From Azonexus sp. (GTDB lineage: Bacteria > Pseudomonadota > Gammaproteobacteria > Burkholderiales > Rhodocyclaceae), in assembly GCA_017983615.1 (NCBI GenBank), contig JAGOBB010000014.1, forward strand, positions 1 to 62,831: DNA of 62,831 bases, in the 5' to 3' direction. This document shows, piece by piece, positions 1 through 7,919 of this stretch. The notes below the pieces were generated by a model. The model was not told where the DNA came from. It ran no database searches and saw only the letters and a program-made list of their open reading frames with translations. Made by a program: the position numbers and the translations under genes. Numbering within the stretch: position 1 is the stretch's first letter; each line of letters starts with the position of its first letter.

Positions 1-66
1 ACCGCGATCCGTCACCTGCTTGACCGCTTCGATCTTGAATTCTTCCGGGTAACGCTTGCTGCTCAT
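1..66 (-). CDS. IS3-family transposase OrfA, N-terminal fragment
   Basis: The first 22 codons are visible, beginning MSSKRYPEEFKIEAVKQ. This is the characteristic start of IS3-family OrfA, the helix-turn-helix subunit that binds the element's ends and is normally fused to OrfB by programmed frameshifting. The ATG is at bases 64-66, with a purine-rich AGGAGA stretch just upstream on the minus strand as ribosome binding site. The gene runs off the left edge of the window, so whether it is intact is unknown. Confidence 0.82.
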   Translation of the reverse strand, partial: MSSKRYPEEFKIEAVKQVTDRG

Positions 67-126
67 GACTTCTCCTTTTGCCTAAGTTTAAGGCTTCGGA
101 GCGTCTACTGGTTCCGGGGCGATTCA
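1..126 (-). mobile_element. End of an IS3-family insertion sequence (partial)
   Basis: The rest of the element lies outside the window. Reading the minus strand from base 126, the sequence opens TGAATCGCCCCGGAACC, which fits the TG-starting terminal repeats of IS3-family elements. A short leader follows, then the start of an OrfA-type transposase gene. The outer edge falls where a foreign reading frame is interrupted (see 127-186), so base 126/127 is the insertion junction. The target duplication cannot be checked because the other end is not in the window. Confidence 0.8.
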
Positions 127-186
127 GTTACACCAAGCCGCCCCATCGGGAAATGGCTTACCACACTGCTTGCAGCGTTTTGTCAT
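127..186 (-). pseudogene. Start of a zinc-ribbon protein gene cut off by the IS insertion
   Basis: An ATG at 184-186 opens a frame reading MTKRCKQCGKPFPDGAAWCN. It then meets the terminal TGA of the IS3 element after 20 codons. The spacing Cys5-x2-Cys8 and Cys19 resembles a zinc ribbon, so the original gene probably continued beyond the insertion. The family cannot be named from 20 residues. The stop codon is supplied by the first three bases of the IS end, which marks the junction exactly. Confidence 0.5.
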
Positions 187-383
187 GGGAAAATCCGAAC
201 GGTATATTCACGAAGGCTCTAGTTTCGACGGCCATCATATGAATATGCAAGTACAATATCGATGAAGACTCTTGAAGGTCCGCTTCAAGAAACGCCAATT
301 GGCAGCTTTGGGTCGGCAGCTGCCACCTAAGCGCCAGATGCTAAACGGCAGCTTTGGCCGAGTTCCAGCCGCTGTCGCCGGCT
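187..383. repeat. Intergenic stretch with short repeats
   Basis: No gene is seen here. The 11-mer GGCAGCTTTGG occurs twice in direct orientation at 301-311 and 347-357. A 10-bp palindrome, GGCAGCTGCC, lies between them at 315-324. The segment may carry the promoter of the interrupted zinc-ribbon gene, but no convincing -35/-10 pair was found. Confidence 0.35.
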
Positions 384-1295
384 TTAACTGAGCGATTTTG
401 ATTCTGCGCTAGCCTGTTCGAGTAGCTTCACCAAAGCAAGGATGGTGCGATTCACCGGTGTCTGGATTCCATGGACTGCCGCCCGGCGCACGACATACCC
501 ATTGATGTAGTCGATTTCGCTTCGCCGGCCACGGGCGACATCGTGCGCCGTTGAAGAAATTTGCGTGGCCATTGATTGCGCAATGCCGGCGACGGCGGAA
601 CGGATGTCATCCTGCACGCTTACCCCCTCGGCTTTGGTTACTTCCAGGCATTCAGTGACGACGTCGTCGATGACTTCTCGCATGCCATCGCCGACGACAA
701 TCTGTCCGTAGGGCATTTGCGTTATCGCGGAGAGCCCGTTGTAGGCGCAATTGATCACCAGTTTTGCCCAGAGTTGGCCGGCGACATCGTCGGAGATGCT
801 GACAGGGACGCCAGCGAGGGCGAATTCGGCGACCACCTCCGAACTTCCGGCAAATGGCGCAATGACCAATTCGCCGCGGCCGTGATGGCGTAGATATCCG
901 GGGCCGGCCATTTCGGTGGCGACATAGACGACGGCCGGATATACCGGGCGGCCGAGGGATTGCTCGAGGCGTTCGGCGTTGTCGTAGCCGTTTTGCAGGC
1001 TCAACACGAACGCGTCAGGTTCGAGATGCGGCGCCATGTCTTTGGCTGCCTGCAAGGTGTCGTTTGATTTGACACAGCAAAGTACCAGCTTTGCACCAGC
1101 GACAGCAGCAGCATCGGTGCTGGCGGCAACCGGCACCCGCTCGTCAAAACTTTGCGTCTGCATGCGCAAGCCGCCGCAACGAATGGCGTCGACATGCGCG
1201 GCGCGGCCGATCAGGACCACTTCCCGCCCGGCGCGAGCGAGCATTCCGCCATAAAAGCAGCCGACTGCGCCGGCACCCAGTATTGCGGTCTTCAT
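384..1295 (-). CDS. Ketopantoate reductase family protein (PanE/ApbA-like)
   Basis: The product has 303 residues and begins MKTAILGAGAVGCFYGG, a Rossmann nucleotide-binding start with a GxGxxG motif typical of 2-dehydropantoate 2-reductases (NADPH-dependent reduction of ketopantoate in pantothenate/CoA synthesis). The C-terminal half has the expected helical segment with WAKLVINCAYNGLSAI, where family members carry the catalytic Lys and substrate-binding Asn. Length agrees with the family. I chose the ATG at 1295 rather than upstream in-frame starts because the Rossmann motif should sit at the N terminus. Many paralogues exist, so the true substrate may be another 2-oxo acid. It is divergent from the SRAP gene. 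Confidence 0.82.
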   Translation of the reverse strand: MKTAILGAGAVGCFYGGMLARAGREVVLIGRAAHVDAIRCGGLRMQTQSFDERVPVAASTDAAAVAGAKLVLCCVKSNDTLQAAKDMAPHLEPDAFVLSLQNGYDNAERLEQSLGRPVYPAVVYVATEMAGPGYLRHHGRGELVIAPFAGSSEVVAEFALAGVPVSISDDVAGQLWAKLVINCAYNGLSAITQMPYGQIVVGDGMREVIDDVVTECLEVTKAEGVSVQDDIRSAVAGIAQSMATQISSTAHDVARGRRSEIDYINGYVVRRAAVHGIQTPVNRTILALVKLLEQASAESKSLS

Positions 1296-1458
1296 AGCCT
1301 GTTCTCTGTGCATTGGATTGTCTTCACGGGATCTCCTCCAAACAGGATGGAAGCATGGCCGGGCGAATTTGCAAAGTGGCGGGTGGCTGCAGGAAGCCTG
1401 GGCGACAGGGTGAAAAGGCAGGGTCGATTTCGAGTCAGCAGCATGGTAGTTTCTCCCC

Positions 1459-2106
1459 ATGTGCACACGCTACATCCCCCCAAGTCAGGCCGAACTCGAA
1501 AGTGCCTGGCATATCGGGCGCCACAATCAGCCGCGGTGGGCGCACGAGGTTTTTCCGCGGGCGCTGGGGCCGTTCCTGCGTCTTGGGGCGGGGGGCGGGC
1601 TTGATCTGGTGGTTGGCAGCTGGGGGCTGATCCCCGCCTGGTCGAAAACCTCGGTGCTGAAGTACTCGACCTGCAACTGCCGCTCGGAAGAGGCTGCGGA
1701 AAAGCCGACATTCCGCGATGCCTTGTTGCGCGGCCAGCGCTGCATCATTCCGGCGCTGTCGTTCGACGAGCCGTGTTGGGAAACGGGCAGGAATGTCTGG
1801 TGGCGCTTCCGGCGTGCGGATGGGCTGCCCTGGGGTTTGGCCGGGCTGTGGAATACCTGGGTGGATCGCTCGACCGGCGAGGTGGTGGAGAGCTACACGA
1901 TGCTGACGGTCAATGCCGACGCGCATCCGCTGATGAACCGGATGCACAAGCCGGACCCGAAGCTGCCGCCGGACCAGCAGGACAAGCGCTCGGTGGTGGC
2001 CATCGAGCCGGGGGCGGTGGCGCAGTGGCTGCAGGGGAGCCGGAGCGAGGCGGCCAAATTGCTCGTGCCGCCGGCCGTGACGCTGATCGAGGCGGGGCCG
2101 GCCTAG
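1459..2106 (+). CDS. SOS response-associated (SRAP/YedK/HMCES-like) protein
   Basis: This 215-residue protein begins Met-Cys (MCTRYIPPSQAELE). After methionine removal the catalytic Cys2 becomes the N terminus, as in SRAP proteins, which crosslink to abasic sites in single-stranded DNA through a thiazolidine. The family's Asn-x-Arg-x-Glu-type segment appears as NCRSEE, followed by the RGQRCIIPALSFDE block. The later His-bearing loop is HPLMNRMHKP. It is a divergent subgroup, since the usual FYEW reads FDEPCW, but Glu is kept. It stands alone, divergent from the PanE-like gene and convergent with fic. Confidence 0.82.
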   Translation: MCTRYIPPSQAELESAWHIGRHNQPRWAHEVFPRALGPFLRLGAGGGLDLVVGSWGLIPAWSKTSVLKYSTCNCRSEEAAEKPTFRDALLRGQRCIIPALSFDEPCWETGRNVWWRFRRADGLPWGLAGLWNTWVDRSTGEVVESYTMLTVNADAHPLMNRMHKPDPKLPPDQQDKRSVVAIEPGAVAQWLQGSRSEAAKLLVPPAVTLIEAGPA

Positions 2107-2143
2107 GGCCGCGGTTACGCGCCAGGCCGCCGGGGAAAATTTT

Positions 2144-2179
2144 GATTTTGGCCCTTTTTTGGGGCCGACCGTAGCATTT
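2144..2179 (-). repeat. Dispersed core-plus-A-tract element, copy 1
   Basis: On the minus strand this reads AAATGCTACGGTC (2179-2167), then GGCCCC, an A6 tract, GGGCC and AAAATC. It lies in the convergent gap between the SRAP gene and fic, about 50 bases past the fic stop codon and in the fic sense orientation. The GGCCC/GGGCC arms can pair. The sense strand has A runs rather than T runs, so it is not a normal intrinsic terminator for fic. Confidence 0.85.
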
Positions 2180-2230
2180 GGGGGCGGGGGGCTTCTGCTT
2201 CAAAGCCAGGCGTGGCAGGCGGCCGGTGCT

Positions 2231-3520
2231 CTACTTGATCCCCGATTTCTTGCCGAGTTGATATCTCGCGAGCGCGTTATCCTTGTTTGCTCTAACCAGC
2301 TGAATTCGTTGATCGGGCGTGATATCGACGTCGCCTGCGGGATAGAGGTTTGGTAACAGCGAGCCAAGCGCATGAACAGGGAAGCCAGCGCGAACCTTGC
2401 CTTTGGGTGAGTCCGAAATGAGAAAGCCCTCGTCCAGGAGCTTGCTGAGAACGTCTCTGGCGGTCCGCTCATTCAGGCCGGAGATGCGGGATGCTTCGCC
2501 CCGTTCGAATTCGCCCAGCCCGAAAGCGTGGAGGAAGAGGTAGGCAGATTCTGGCTTCAGATCGAAGCGGACTCGATGGAAGTACCCCTCGGCGCGAGCC
2601 TGGAAGTTTTGAAGCGCAAACATGGATCCCATGTACTTGGCTTGATCGATGGCGGTCCGCAGGGCGTAGGTGCAGAATTCGGCCAGTCGTTTCTCCGACA
2701 GGTTTCCGCGGCCATCGAGGTCGCCCATTCGGGGTTCGTCTGCTGCGGCCAACTGCGCTTTGTATTCATCGGATGTCTTCGCAAAGCCCCGCGACATTGA
2801 CCACAGGCATGCACCGTTAACGCCGCACGCCCGAAGCATGGCGTCGAGCGTGATTCGTGCGACACGACCGTTTCCGTCAAGGAAGGGGTGAATCCATGCC
2901 AGGCGATGATGTGCCGCAAACGACGACACAATGCCGTCGAGCCTGGTTATGCCGCCTTTCTTTGCCCATTCAAGCCTTCGTCCGTAGACCTGCGCGTAGC
3001 GATCCAGAAAGCGATCAAGCGTCTCTGCCTTCGGGGCGAGGTGTCGGCCCACCTTCACTTCCTTCGTGCGGAACTCCCCTGGGGTCATCAGGGAGTCGTC
3101 GCCAAGTTTCAGCAGGTCATCTGGCAAGTGCTGACCGAACACGCGATGGACTTCAAGAAGAAAGGGGAGCAGCGACGGTTGGTCAAGTGTCTGCTGCTTC
3201 GCCCACCGGTCTGCCTCGATGTGAGCGTATGCGAGATTCTGCAAATCCTTCGTCTCAGCCTTCTCGGTGGCTTCGTGCAATGCCTGCTCGATGTCGATTG
3301 GCAATGTCTTGTGCCCTTCGATCAGGTTGCTGTAGTAGCAGTTCATGTTCTCGACCAGCGCGGAAAGGCTTCGTGCAGTCGAGGGAACGAGTGTGGCGTC
3401 GAGGCATGCAGAAGCCTCGGAAAGCTCAGCGGAGAGGCCGATGAGGTCGTTGTAGCCAGGGCGAAAGCCATCTATGACCAGTGGCTCCATCTGAACTGGA
3501 TCATCGTAGAAATCAACCAT
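2231..3520 (-). CDS. Fic-domain protein (probable AMP transferase) with C-terminal winged helix
   Basis: The product has 429 residues. The Fic active-site loop is HPFLDGNGR (His211), matching the HPFx(D/E)GNGR consensus for transfer of AMP from ATP to a protein hydroxyl. An N-terminal S-N-L-I-E-G stretch (Ser64 to Glu68) matches the inhibitory helix motif (S/T)xxxE(G/N), so activity is expected to be self-inhibited (class II Fic). The C terminus (about residues 340-400) looks like a winged helix-turn-helix: SRISGLNERTARDVLSKLLD followed by a beta-wing-like segment. The start at 3520 has GGAG upstream. No separate antitoxin gene is adjacent. The target protein is unknown. The upstream repeats suggest autoregulation. 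Confidence 0.88.
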   Translation of the reverse strand: MVDFYDDPVQMEPLVIDGFRPGYNDLIGLSAELSEASACLDATLVPSTARSLSALVENMNCYYSNLIEGHKTLPIDIEQALHEATEKAETKDLQNLAYAHIEADRWAKQQTLDQPSLLPFLLEVHRVFGQHLPDDLLKLGDDSLMTPGEFRTKEVKVGRHLAPKAETLDRFLDRYAQVYGRRLEWAKKGGITRLDGIVSSFAAHHRLAWIHPFLDGNGRVARITLDAMLRACGVNGACLWSMSRGFAKTSDEYKAQLAAADEPRMGDLDGRGNLSEKRLAEFCTYALRTAIDQAKYMGSMFALQNFQARAEGYFHRVRFDLKPESAYLFLHAFGLGEFERGEASRISGLNERTARDVLSKLLDEGFLISDSPKGKVRAGFPVHALGSLLPNLYPAGDVDITPDQRIQLVRANKDNALARYQLGKKSGIK

Positions 3521-3538
3521 CTGTTGCGCTCCGCTATC

Positions 3539-3641
3539 TGCCGATATATTTGTAGATTATAATGCATATATTTCAGTCAATTACGGATGTTTAATAGAAA
3601 ACGTTTGCCGATATATTTTCCGATGTTCTTGCCGATCATTT
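3539..3641. promoter_or_regulatory. AT-rich fic promoter region with direct repeats
   Basis: The 13-mer TGCCGATATATTT occurs at 3539-3551 and again at 3606-3618. A degenerate third copy, TGCCGATCATTT, is at 3630-3641. The repeats lie immediately upstream of the minus-strand fic gene in DNA much richer in AT than its surroundings. Repeated operator-like sites next to a gene whose product has a winged helix suggest feedback control. That role is inferred; the repeats are directly visible. Confidence 0.5.
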
Positions 3642-3754
3642 CGCCGAAGCTTGCACTCGAACTTTAAGGGCGCACCGTTACGCGTCGAAGCAGCGAAATC
3701 GTCCGCGGAATGAGGCATGTCGGGCGAAGCGAGGGATCAACGGGGGAGCAATTT

Positions 3755-3790
3755 CATTTTGGCCTTTTTTAGGGGCCGACCGTAGCATTT
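3755..3790 (-). repeat. Dispersed core-plus-A-tract element, copy 2
   Basis: Minus strand: AAATGCTACGGTC (3790-3778), then GGCCCCT, A6, GGCC and AAAATG. It begins 16 bases past the stop codon of the NifX-like gene, in that gene's sense orientation, the same placement as copies after recN, the ParE-like toxin and the Nudix gene. Confidence 0.88.
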
Positions 3791-3806
3791 TGCTGAAACC
3801 GGCTGC

Positions 3807-4154
3807 TCAGCCGTTGCGACCTGCCAGCCAGGCGGCAATTGATGCTTCCGGCGCGCCGTAGGGGTAGTCGTCCACCGGCTCGATGCCCGCATCGCGCAGA
3901 CGGCCGGCGGGGCCGCCGCCGACGCGGGCGACGAACAGCGCCCGGCAGTCGGCCAGCGCGCGCAGGATGGCTTCGCGCTTGTCATCGTCGCCGTGGCCGC
4001 CCTGGCAATAGTGCTCGACCTCGCGGTTTTCCAGAAAAGACGCCGCGCCGTCGCGCACCGCGTAGATGGCGAAGGCTTCGGCGTGGCCGAAGTGCAGGTC
4101 GATCTGCTGGCCGTTCTTGGTCGCTACGGCGACGCGGTATTCGGGGGAGGTCAT
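3807..4154 (-). CDS. NifX/NifB-C-terminal-like (dinitrogenase iron-molybdenum cofactor family) protein
   Basis: This 115-residue single-domain protein contains HFGHAEAFAIY and YCQGGHGDDD, closely resembling the C-terminal domain of NifB and NifX, which bind iron-sulfur-molybdenum cofactor precursors. Here it is the last gene of a minus-strand run after a Cca-like HD gene, a YeeE/YedE transporter, a thioredoxin and a metallo-beta-lactamase-fold protein. No nitrogenase gene is nearby. A role as carrier of an Fe-S or metal-sulfur cluster within a sulfur-related cassette fits the neighbours, but that is inference. Confidence 0.8.
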   Translation of the reverse strand: MTSPEYRVAVATKNGQQIDLHFGHAEAFAIYAVRDGAASFLENREVEHYCQGGHGDDDKREAILRALADCRALFVARVGGGPAGRLRDAGIEPVDDYPYGAPEASIAAWLAGRNG

Positions 4155-4173
4155 CGTTTTCTCCGGGGCTGGA

Positions 4174-5028
4174 TCATTCGTCGCGGCAGGAATGCAGGGC
4201 TTGCGCTACGGCCATGGCCCGACGTTCGTGACGGGGCGTTTCGTCGTCATCGTTCGCCTGATCCGCCGCCAGGCAGGCGGCCAGCGCCTGCCGCAGCAGC
4301 GCCGCCTTGGGATACGCCGGTGTCGTGTTGCCGGGGTAGGCGAAGTAGTCGCAGGCGCAAACTGTCAGTAAATCCTCGAAGCGCGCCAGCTCGCCGAAGG
4401 CATCGACCCTTTCGAGCAAGGCGGTCAGTGAGCCGGCCCGCATGCGCGTCGCCCGATGCACGCGTTCCAGTTCCATGGCGACCAGGATGGCGAAGTCCTC
4501 AAGCTCGGCGGCTATGCCGAAGCGCGCGCAGACGTTGACGATGCGCGGCAGGCAGCGGTCGATGTGGCGGTAGTGCGCGGGCAGGTGCTGCGGCGGCGAG
4601 TCGGCCTTGCCAAGGTTGCAGAGCAGCGCCGCCAGACGCACCCGCAACGGGGCGTTGCGGGCGGCCGCCGCATCGACGACGCGCCCCTGGTGCAGCCCGA
4701 TATCGACCGGCTCGCCGTCGAATCCGGTCTGGTAACGGCCGAACAGCGCGGCCAGTTCCGGCAACAGGCGCGCCAGGGCGCCACAGGCGGTGAGCGCCGA
4801 CAGCATGCGGGAAGGCTGCGTGCTCATCAATCCCCGCGCCAGCACGGGCCAGACGCGCCGCGGGTCGAGGTCGGCCAGCCCGCCGCGTTCGACCAGGGCC
4901 GCCATCTCGTCCAGCGTCTCCTCGCCGAGCTCGCCGCCGTCGCCAGCAGCGTCGGCCGCCACCGCGAACAGGGCGAGTTGCGGGTCAAGCGACAGTGAAT
5001 TGAGCAGGGCGTGTGAGCTTTCCGACAT
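4174..5028 (-). CDS. HD-domain-like protein resembling the C-terminal half of CCA-adding enzyme
   Basis: The product is about 284 residues. The order of segments (an RMLSALTACGALARLLPELAALFG region, then GLHQGRVVD, then LAALLCNLGKADSP) follows the C-terminal HD region of gamma/beta-proteobacterial Cca. There the middle segment normally reads His-Asp-Leu-Gly-Lys. Here His-Asp is replaced by Cys-Asn, so metal-dependent phosphohydrolase activity is doubtful. The nucleotidyltransferase head is absent. I chose the ATG at 5028; a GTG at 5037 is in frame and neither has a strong ribosome binding site. Its role beside the transporter and NifX-like gene is unknown. Confidence 0.55.
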   Translation of the reverse strand: MSESSHALLNSLSLDPQLALFAVAADAAGDGGELGEETLDEMAALVERGGLADLDPRRVWPVLARGLMSTQPSRMLSALTACGALARLLPELAALFGRYQTGFDGEPVDIGLHQGRVVDAAAARNAPLRVRLAALLCNLGKADSPPQHLPAHYRHIDRCLPRIVNVCARFGIAAELEDFAILVAMELERVHRATRMRAGSLTALLERVDAFGELARFEDLLTVCACDYFAYPGNTTPAYPKAALLRQALAACLAADQANDDDETPRHERRAMAVAQALHSCRDE

Positions 5029-5147
5029 CTTCGGCACGAATCAGGTGGGTATCCGTGCAGCTAGCGAGAAACGTTCCAGACGGCGGACGCCGGATTCTCT
5101 TCAGCCGGTGCGGGCAAGCTGCATTGGATGTCGAAGCTCGGCATGAA

Positions 5148-6245
5148 TCATGGCATCGTCACCGTCTGCCGGGGCGAAACGTTGGCGGCAGCAACGCGCT
5201 TGTCGGGCCGGTCGATCAGGCGATTGGCCAGACCCGCTCCTAGCCAGATGCCGATCAGCGACAGCCAGGCGGTCAGGGCGAAGATGGCGGCGCCGGAGAC
5301 GCCGGCGCCGACCGCGCAGCCGCCGGCCAGCATGCCGCCGAAGCCCATGCAGACCGCGCCGGCGAGGTAGCGGCGCATAGTGTGGCCGTCCTTGAATCCT
5401 TCCAGCTTGAGTTCGCGGCCGATCAGGGCGGCGATGAATGAGCCGAGGACGACGCCGGGGACGAGGCCGATGTTGAAGTTCCACGGCTGGCCGGGGGGCG
5501 ACAGGACGAGCATCAGGATGTCGGCCGAGGGACCGGTGAAGCTCAGGCTCTGCACCGGCACGATGTCGAAGGATTGGGTGCTGAACTGGTAGGTGGCCAG
5601 CCAGGCCAGGGCGACCATCAGGCCGACGCCGATGCCGCTCAGCCATTCGAGGTGGCGCAGGCGGCTGCGCAGCACGAAGACGATGCCGGCGACCAGCCAG
5701 ATGGCGCCAAAGACGATGCCGCCGCCGTGGCCGAGATGGGCGCTGGCCAGCAGATCGCGGCTGCTGCCTTCGATGGTCCACAGGCCGGACAGCCATTGGC
5801 GCAGCGGCGAGAGCAGCCCGTTCAGCGAGGCCTGGGCGGTAACGGCGAAGATCAGCCCGGTGAGCAGGGCGCGCAGGTTGCCGTTGGCGGCCAGGACGAG
5901 CATCCGCGACGAACAGCCGCGGGCCAGGATCATGCCGATGCCGAACAGCAGGCCGCCGATGATGGCGCCGGAGATGCTGCCGGTGGCGGCCAGCTGGCGG
6001 GCCTGCGAGACATCCAGCAGGCCGCCGCTGATAAACAGCTGGGTGACGATGACGGCGGTGGAAAAGGCGAGCAGCCAGATAGCCAACTTGGCCGTGCCGT
6101 GCCGGTTCCAGAATTCGACCACGGCCGAGCGCAGGCAGAAGCGGGAACGCTGGGCGAAGAAGCCGAAGCCGATGCCGATCAGCAGCCCGGCCAGGCTCAG
6201 TGCGGTCTTGTCGCCGAAGGTTTCGATGAGTTCGTTGATTTCCAT
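5148..6245 (-). CDS. YeeE/YedE family membrane transporter (probable thiosulfate/sulfur transport)
   Basis: This 365-residue hydrophobic protein has about nine to ten membrane segments and internal two-fold symmetry. It keeps the conserved cysteine motifs of the YeeE/YedE family (TsuA-like): RFCLRSA (Cys37), ARGCSSR (Cys111) and AGGCAVGAG (Cys310). Family members move thiosulfate or related sulfur species through a cysteine relay. It lies between a periplasmic thioredoxin-like gene and the HD/NifX-like genes on the minus strand, which supports a sulfur-import role. The exact substrate cannot be read from sequence. Confidence 0.83.
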   Translation of the reverse strand: MEINELIETFGDKTALSLAGLLIGIGFGFFAQRSRFCLRSAVVEFWNRHGTAKLAIWLLAFSTAVIVTQLFISGGLLDVSQARQLAATGSISGAIIGGLLFGIGMILARGCSSRMLVLAANGNLRALLTGLIFAVTAQASLNGLLSPLRQWLSGLWTIEGSSRDLLASAHLGHGGGIVFGAIWLVAGIVFVLRSRLRHLEWLSGIGVGLMVALAWLATYQFSTQSFDIVPVQSLSFTGPSADILMLVLSPPGQPWNFNIGLVPGVVLGSFIAALIGRELKLEGFKDGHTMRRYLAGAVCMGFGGMLAGGCAVGAGVSGAAIFALTAWLSLIGIWLGAGLANRLIDRPDKRVAAANVSPRQTVTMP

Positions 6246-6264
6246 GGGATGCGGAGAGCGGGGT

Positions 6265-6771
6265 TCAGTGTGCGGGCGGCTTGGCCTTCAGGGCGGCCGT
6301 CGATTGCTCGATGGCCGTTTCCAGATAGCTCGGGTAGAAGTCGGGCAGCCGGGCGCCGACGATGGAGTCGGCGAGGCGCCGGCCGTTCGGACCATAGAAG
6401 GCGACGACCGGGACCAGCTTGATCTTCTCGCCAGTGGCAAAGCGGGCGTGGGTGGTCGTTTCGCCACGGAAGTCGACGAGCGCCTGGTCGCTGTCCTGGT
6501 TGATCTGGCGGACGAGCAGTTTGTCGCGGTGGCGCGGCTGGGTGGCCAGCGGTTTCAGGTAGTCGCGCTTGACGGTCTCGCAATACTTGCAGTCGCGGCG
6601 GCTGTAGAGAATGACCAGCGGCCCGCCTTGTTGCGCAGCCTGGGCGGCCTCGGCGCGCAGGTCAATGGCGGCCGGCAGGTCGTTGCCCGCCGCTTGAGCC
6701 ATTCCGCCGACGATAAACAGGCCGGTGGCGAGTGCCAGACAGCCGCGGATTTTGTGGACCAGTTCGATCAT
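6265..6771 (-). CDS. Exported thioredoxin-fold protein (SoxW-like)
   Basis: The product has about 168 residues. An N-terminal hydrophobic stretch ending near GGMAQAAGND looks like a signal peptide. The mature part has a thioredoxin-type active site, Cys-Lys-Tyr-Cys, within YSRRDCKYCETV, and a cis-Pro loop KLVPVVAFYGPNG. It would act in the periplasm as a thiol-disulfide reductant, as SoxW or TlpA-like proteins do. The ATG at 6771 lies 5 bases past the stop of the upstream metallo-hydrolase gene, indicating co-transcription and a shared pathway. Confidence 0.78.
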   Translation of the reverse strand: MIELVHKIRGCLALATGLFIVGGMAQAAGNDLPAAIDLRAEAAQAAQQGGPLVILYSRRDCKYCETVKRDYLKPLATQPRHRDKLLVRQINQDSDQALVDFRGETTTHARFATGEKIKLVPVVAFYGPNGRRLADSIVGARLPDFYPSYLETAIEQSTAALKAKPPAH

Positions 6772-6776
6772 CTGCC

Positions 6777-7787
6777 TCAGAAGCCCGCCGCTTCCGCCTC
6801 CAGGTAGGCGAGGCTGACGTACTTGCCGATATTGGTCTCGAAGCCCTTGGTGTCCTTGGCGCGGCTGGCGACGCGCGGGTCTTTCAGGACCTGCGCCTTG
6901 GCCGCATCGAGCGGCAGGCCGTCCTTGATCGCCTGTTCGCAGGGGCGGTAGATGCCTTCGAACAGTTCGCGGTTCCATTGCAGCACCTGGGCGCCGGGCT
7001 CGCCGTGGCCGGGCAGCCAGATCGTACAGCCGGTCTTTTCCAGCGTCTCGTAGGCTTTCAGCGTGCCGAGGTAGGAACCGTCGTCCATATTGGCGATGCG
7101 CCGGTCCATGGCGACGTCGCCGACCAGCATCAGCTTGTCCTCGACGACCTCGACGCAGAGGTCGAAGGGGGTGTGCACGGTGCCGAAGTGATGCATGCGC
7201 AGGGTGACATCGCCGAATTTCAGCTCGGCGCCATTTTCCAGGGGCTGGTTAGGCGGTACGACGCGGGTGCCGAGCGTGGCCTGGTTGGTCCATTGTTCCA
7301 TCAGCGTCCGCCACATGTTGCCCTGCACGCCCTGGATGGCCTTGATGGTGCCCGGGTGCGAGTAGAGCGGCAGGTTATTGCCATAGGCCTCGACGTAGGC
7401 GTGATTGCCCAGCCAGTGGTCGCCGTGGTAGTGGGTGTTGACGATGGCGATGACCGGTTTGTTGAAGGCCTTCTTCAACTGCCGGATGGCCATTTCGCCG
7501 ATCTGCACCGAGGCGCCGGAATCGACGACGACCAGCCCCTTGGCCGTATCGACGAAGGTGATGTTGCACATCATTCCCTGGTTTTCCGGGGTCGGGAAAC
7601 CGTCGGGGGAGAAGATCATCCAGACGTGCTTCGAGACCTGGCGCAACGGGTGGTCTTTGACCGCCGGGCCGCGCACGAAATCCTCCACCTCGCGGGCGAA
7701 GGCATTGATACTCTGCCACGGCGCAAACTCGGCGGCGGTCAGCGCGCCGAAGGCGGCGGAACGGTGCAGGAACTGGCGGCGGTTCAT
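6777..7787 (-). CDS. Exported metallo-beta-lactamase-fold hydrolase
   Basis: The product has 336 residues. It begins MNRRQFLHRSAAFGALTAAE, a twin-arginine-like signal, so a folded, metal-loaded protein is probably exported. The zinc-binding motif HxHxDH is present as THYHGDHWLGN (His119, His121, Asp123, His124), with further ligands in GDVAMDRR and PGHGEPG. It is first gene of the minus-strand run with the thioredoxin and YeeE/YedE genes and divergent from a diheme cytochrome c. SoxH and the quinoprotein-relay hydrolases are relatives. Sulfur-compound hydrolysis or persulfide chemistry is a reasonable guess, not shown by the sequence. Confidence 0.82.
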   Translation of the reverse strand: MNRRQFLHRSAAFGALTAAEFAPWQSINAFAREVEDFVRGPAVKDHPLRQVSKHVWMIFSPDGFPTPENQGMMCNITFVDTAKGLVVVDSGASVQIGEMAIRQLKKAFNKPVIAIVNTHYHGDHWLGNHAYVEAYGNNLPLYSHPGTIKAIQGVQGNMWRTLMEQWTNQATLGTRVVPPNQPLENGAELKFGDVTLRMHHFGTVHTPFDLCVEVVEDKLMLVGDVAMDRRIANMDDGSYLGTLKAYETLEKTGCTIWLPGHGEPGAQVLQWNRELFEGIYRPCEQAIKDGLPLDAAKAQVLKDPRVASRAKDTKGFETNIGKYVSLAYLEAEAAGF

Positions 7788-7850
7788 GGGGTGTCTCCTG
7801 TTTTTCGGCGGGATCTGGCATGCTCCCGTGACGGCTCACTGGCGCTTTTG

Positions 7851-7879
7851 TTGAAAGCCTGTTGTAAGCGAATTACTAT
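7851..7879 (+). promoter_or_regulatory. Sigma70-type promoter for the cytochrome c gene
   Basis: TTGAAA at 7851-7856 and TACTAT at 7874-7879 are separated by 17 bases. A start around 7886 would leave a leader of about 34 bases before the GTG at 7920. The site lies in the 132-base divergent gap shared with the metallo-hydrolase gene. Confidence 0.6.
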
Positions 7880-7919
7880 TTAATAATGTACCTATATTTG
7901 CGATGAAAAGGGGAGTGCC

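Noticed and set aside
3737-3985. Minus-strand 82-codon frame ending in KCYGRPLKKAKMK
   Set aside because: Its end is just the dispersed element read through in another frame, and the rest overlaps the NifX-like gene.
6732-7883. 383-codon plus-strand frame over the metallo-hydrolase gene
   Set aside because: It is antisense to a clearly recognised protein with motif conservation and has low-complexity composition typical of a shadow.
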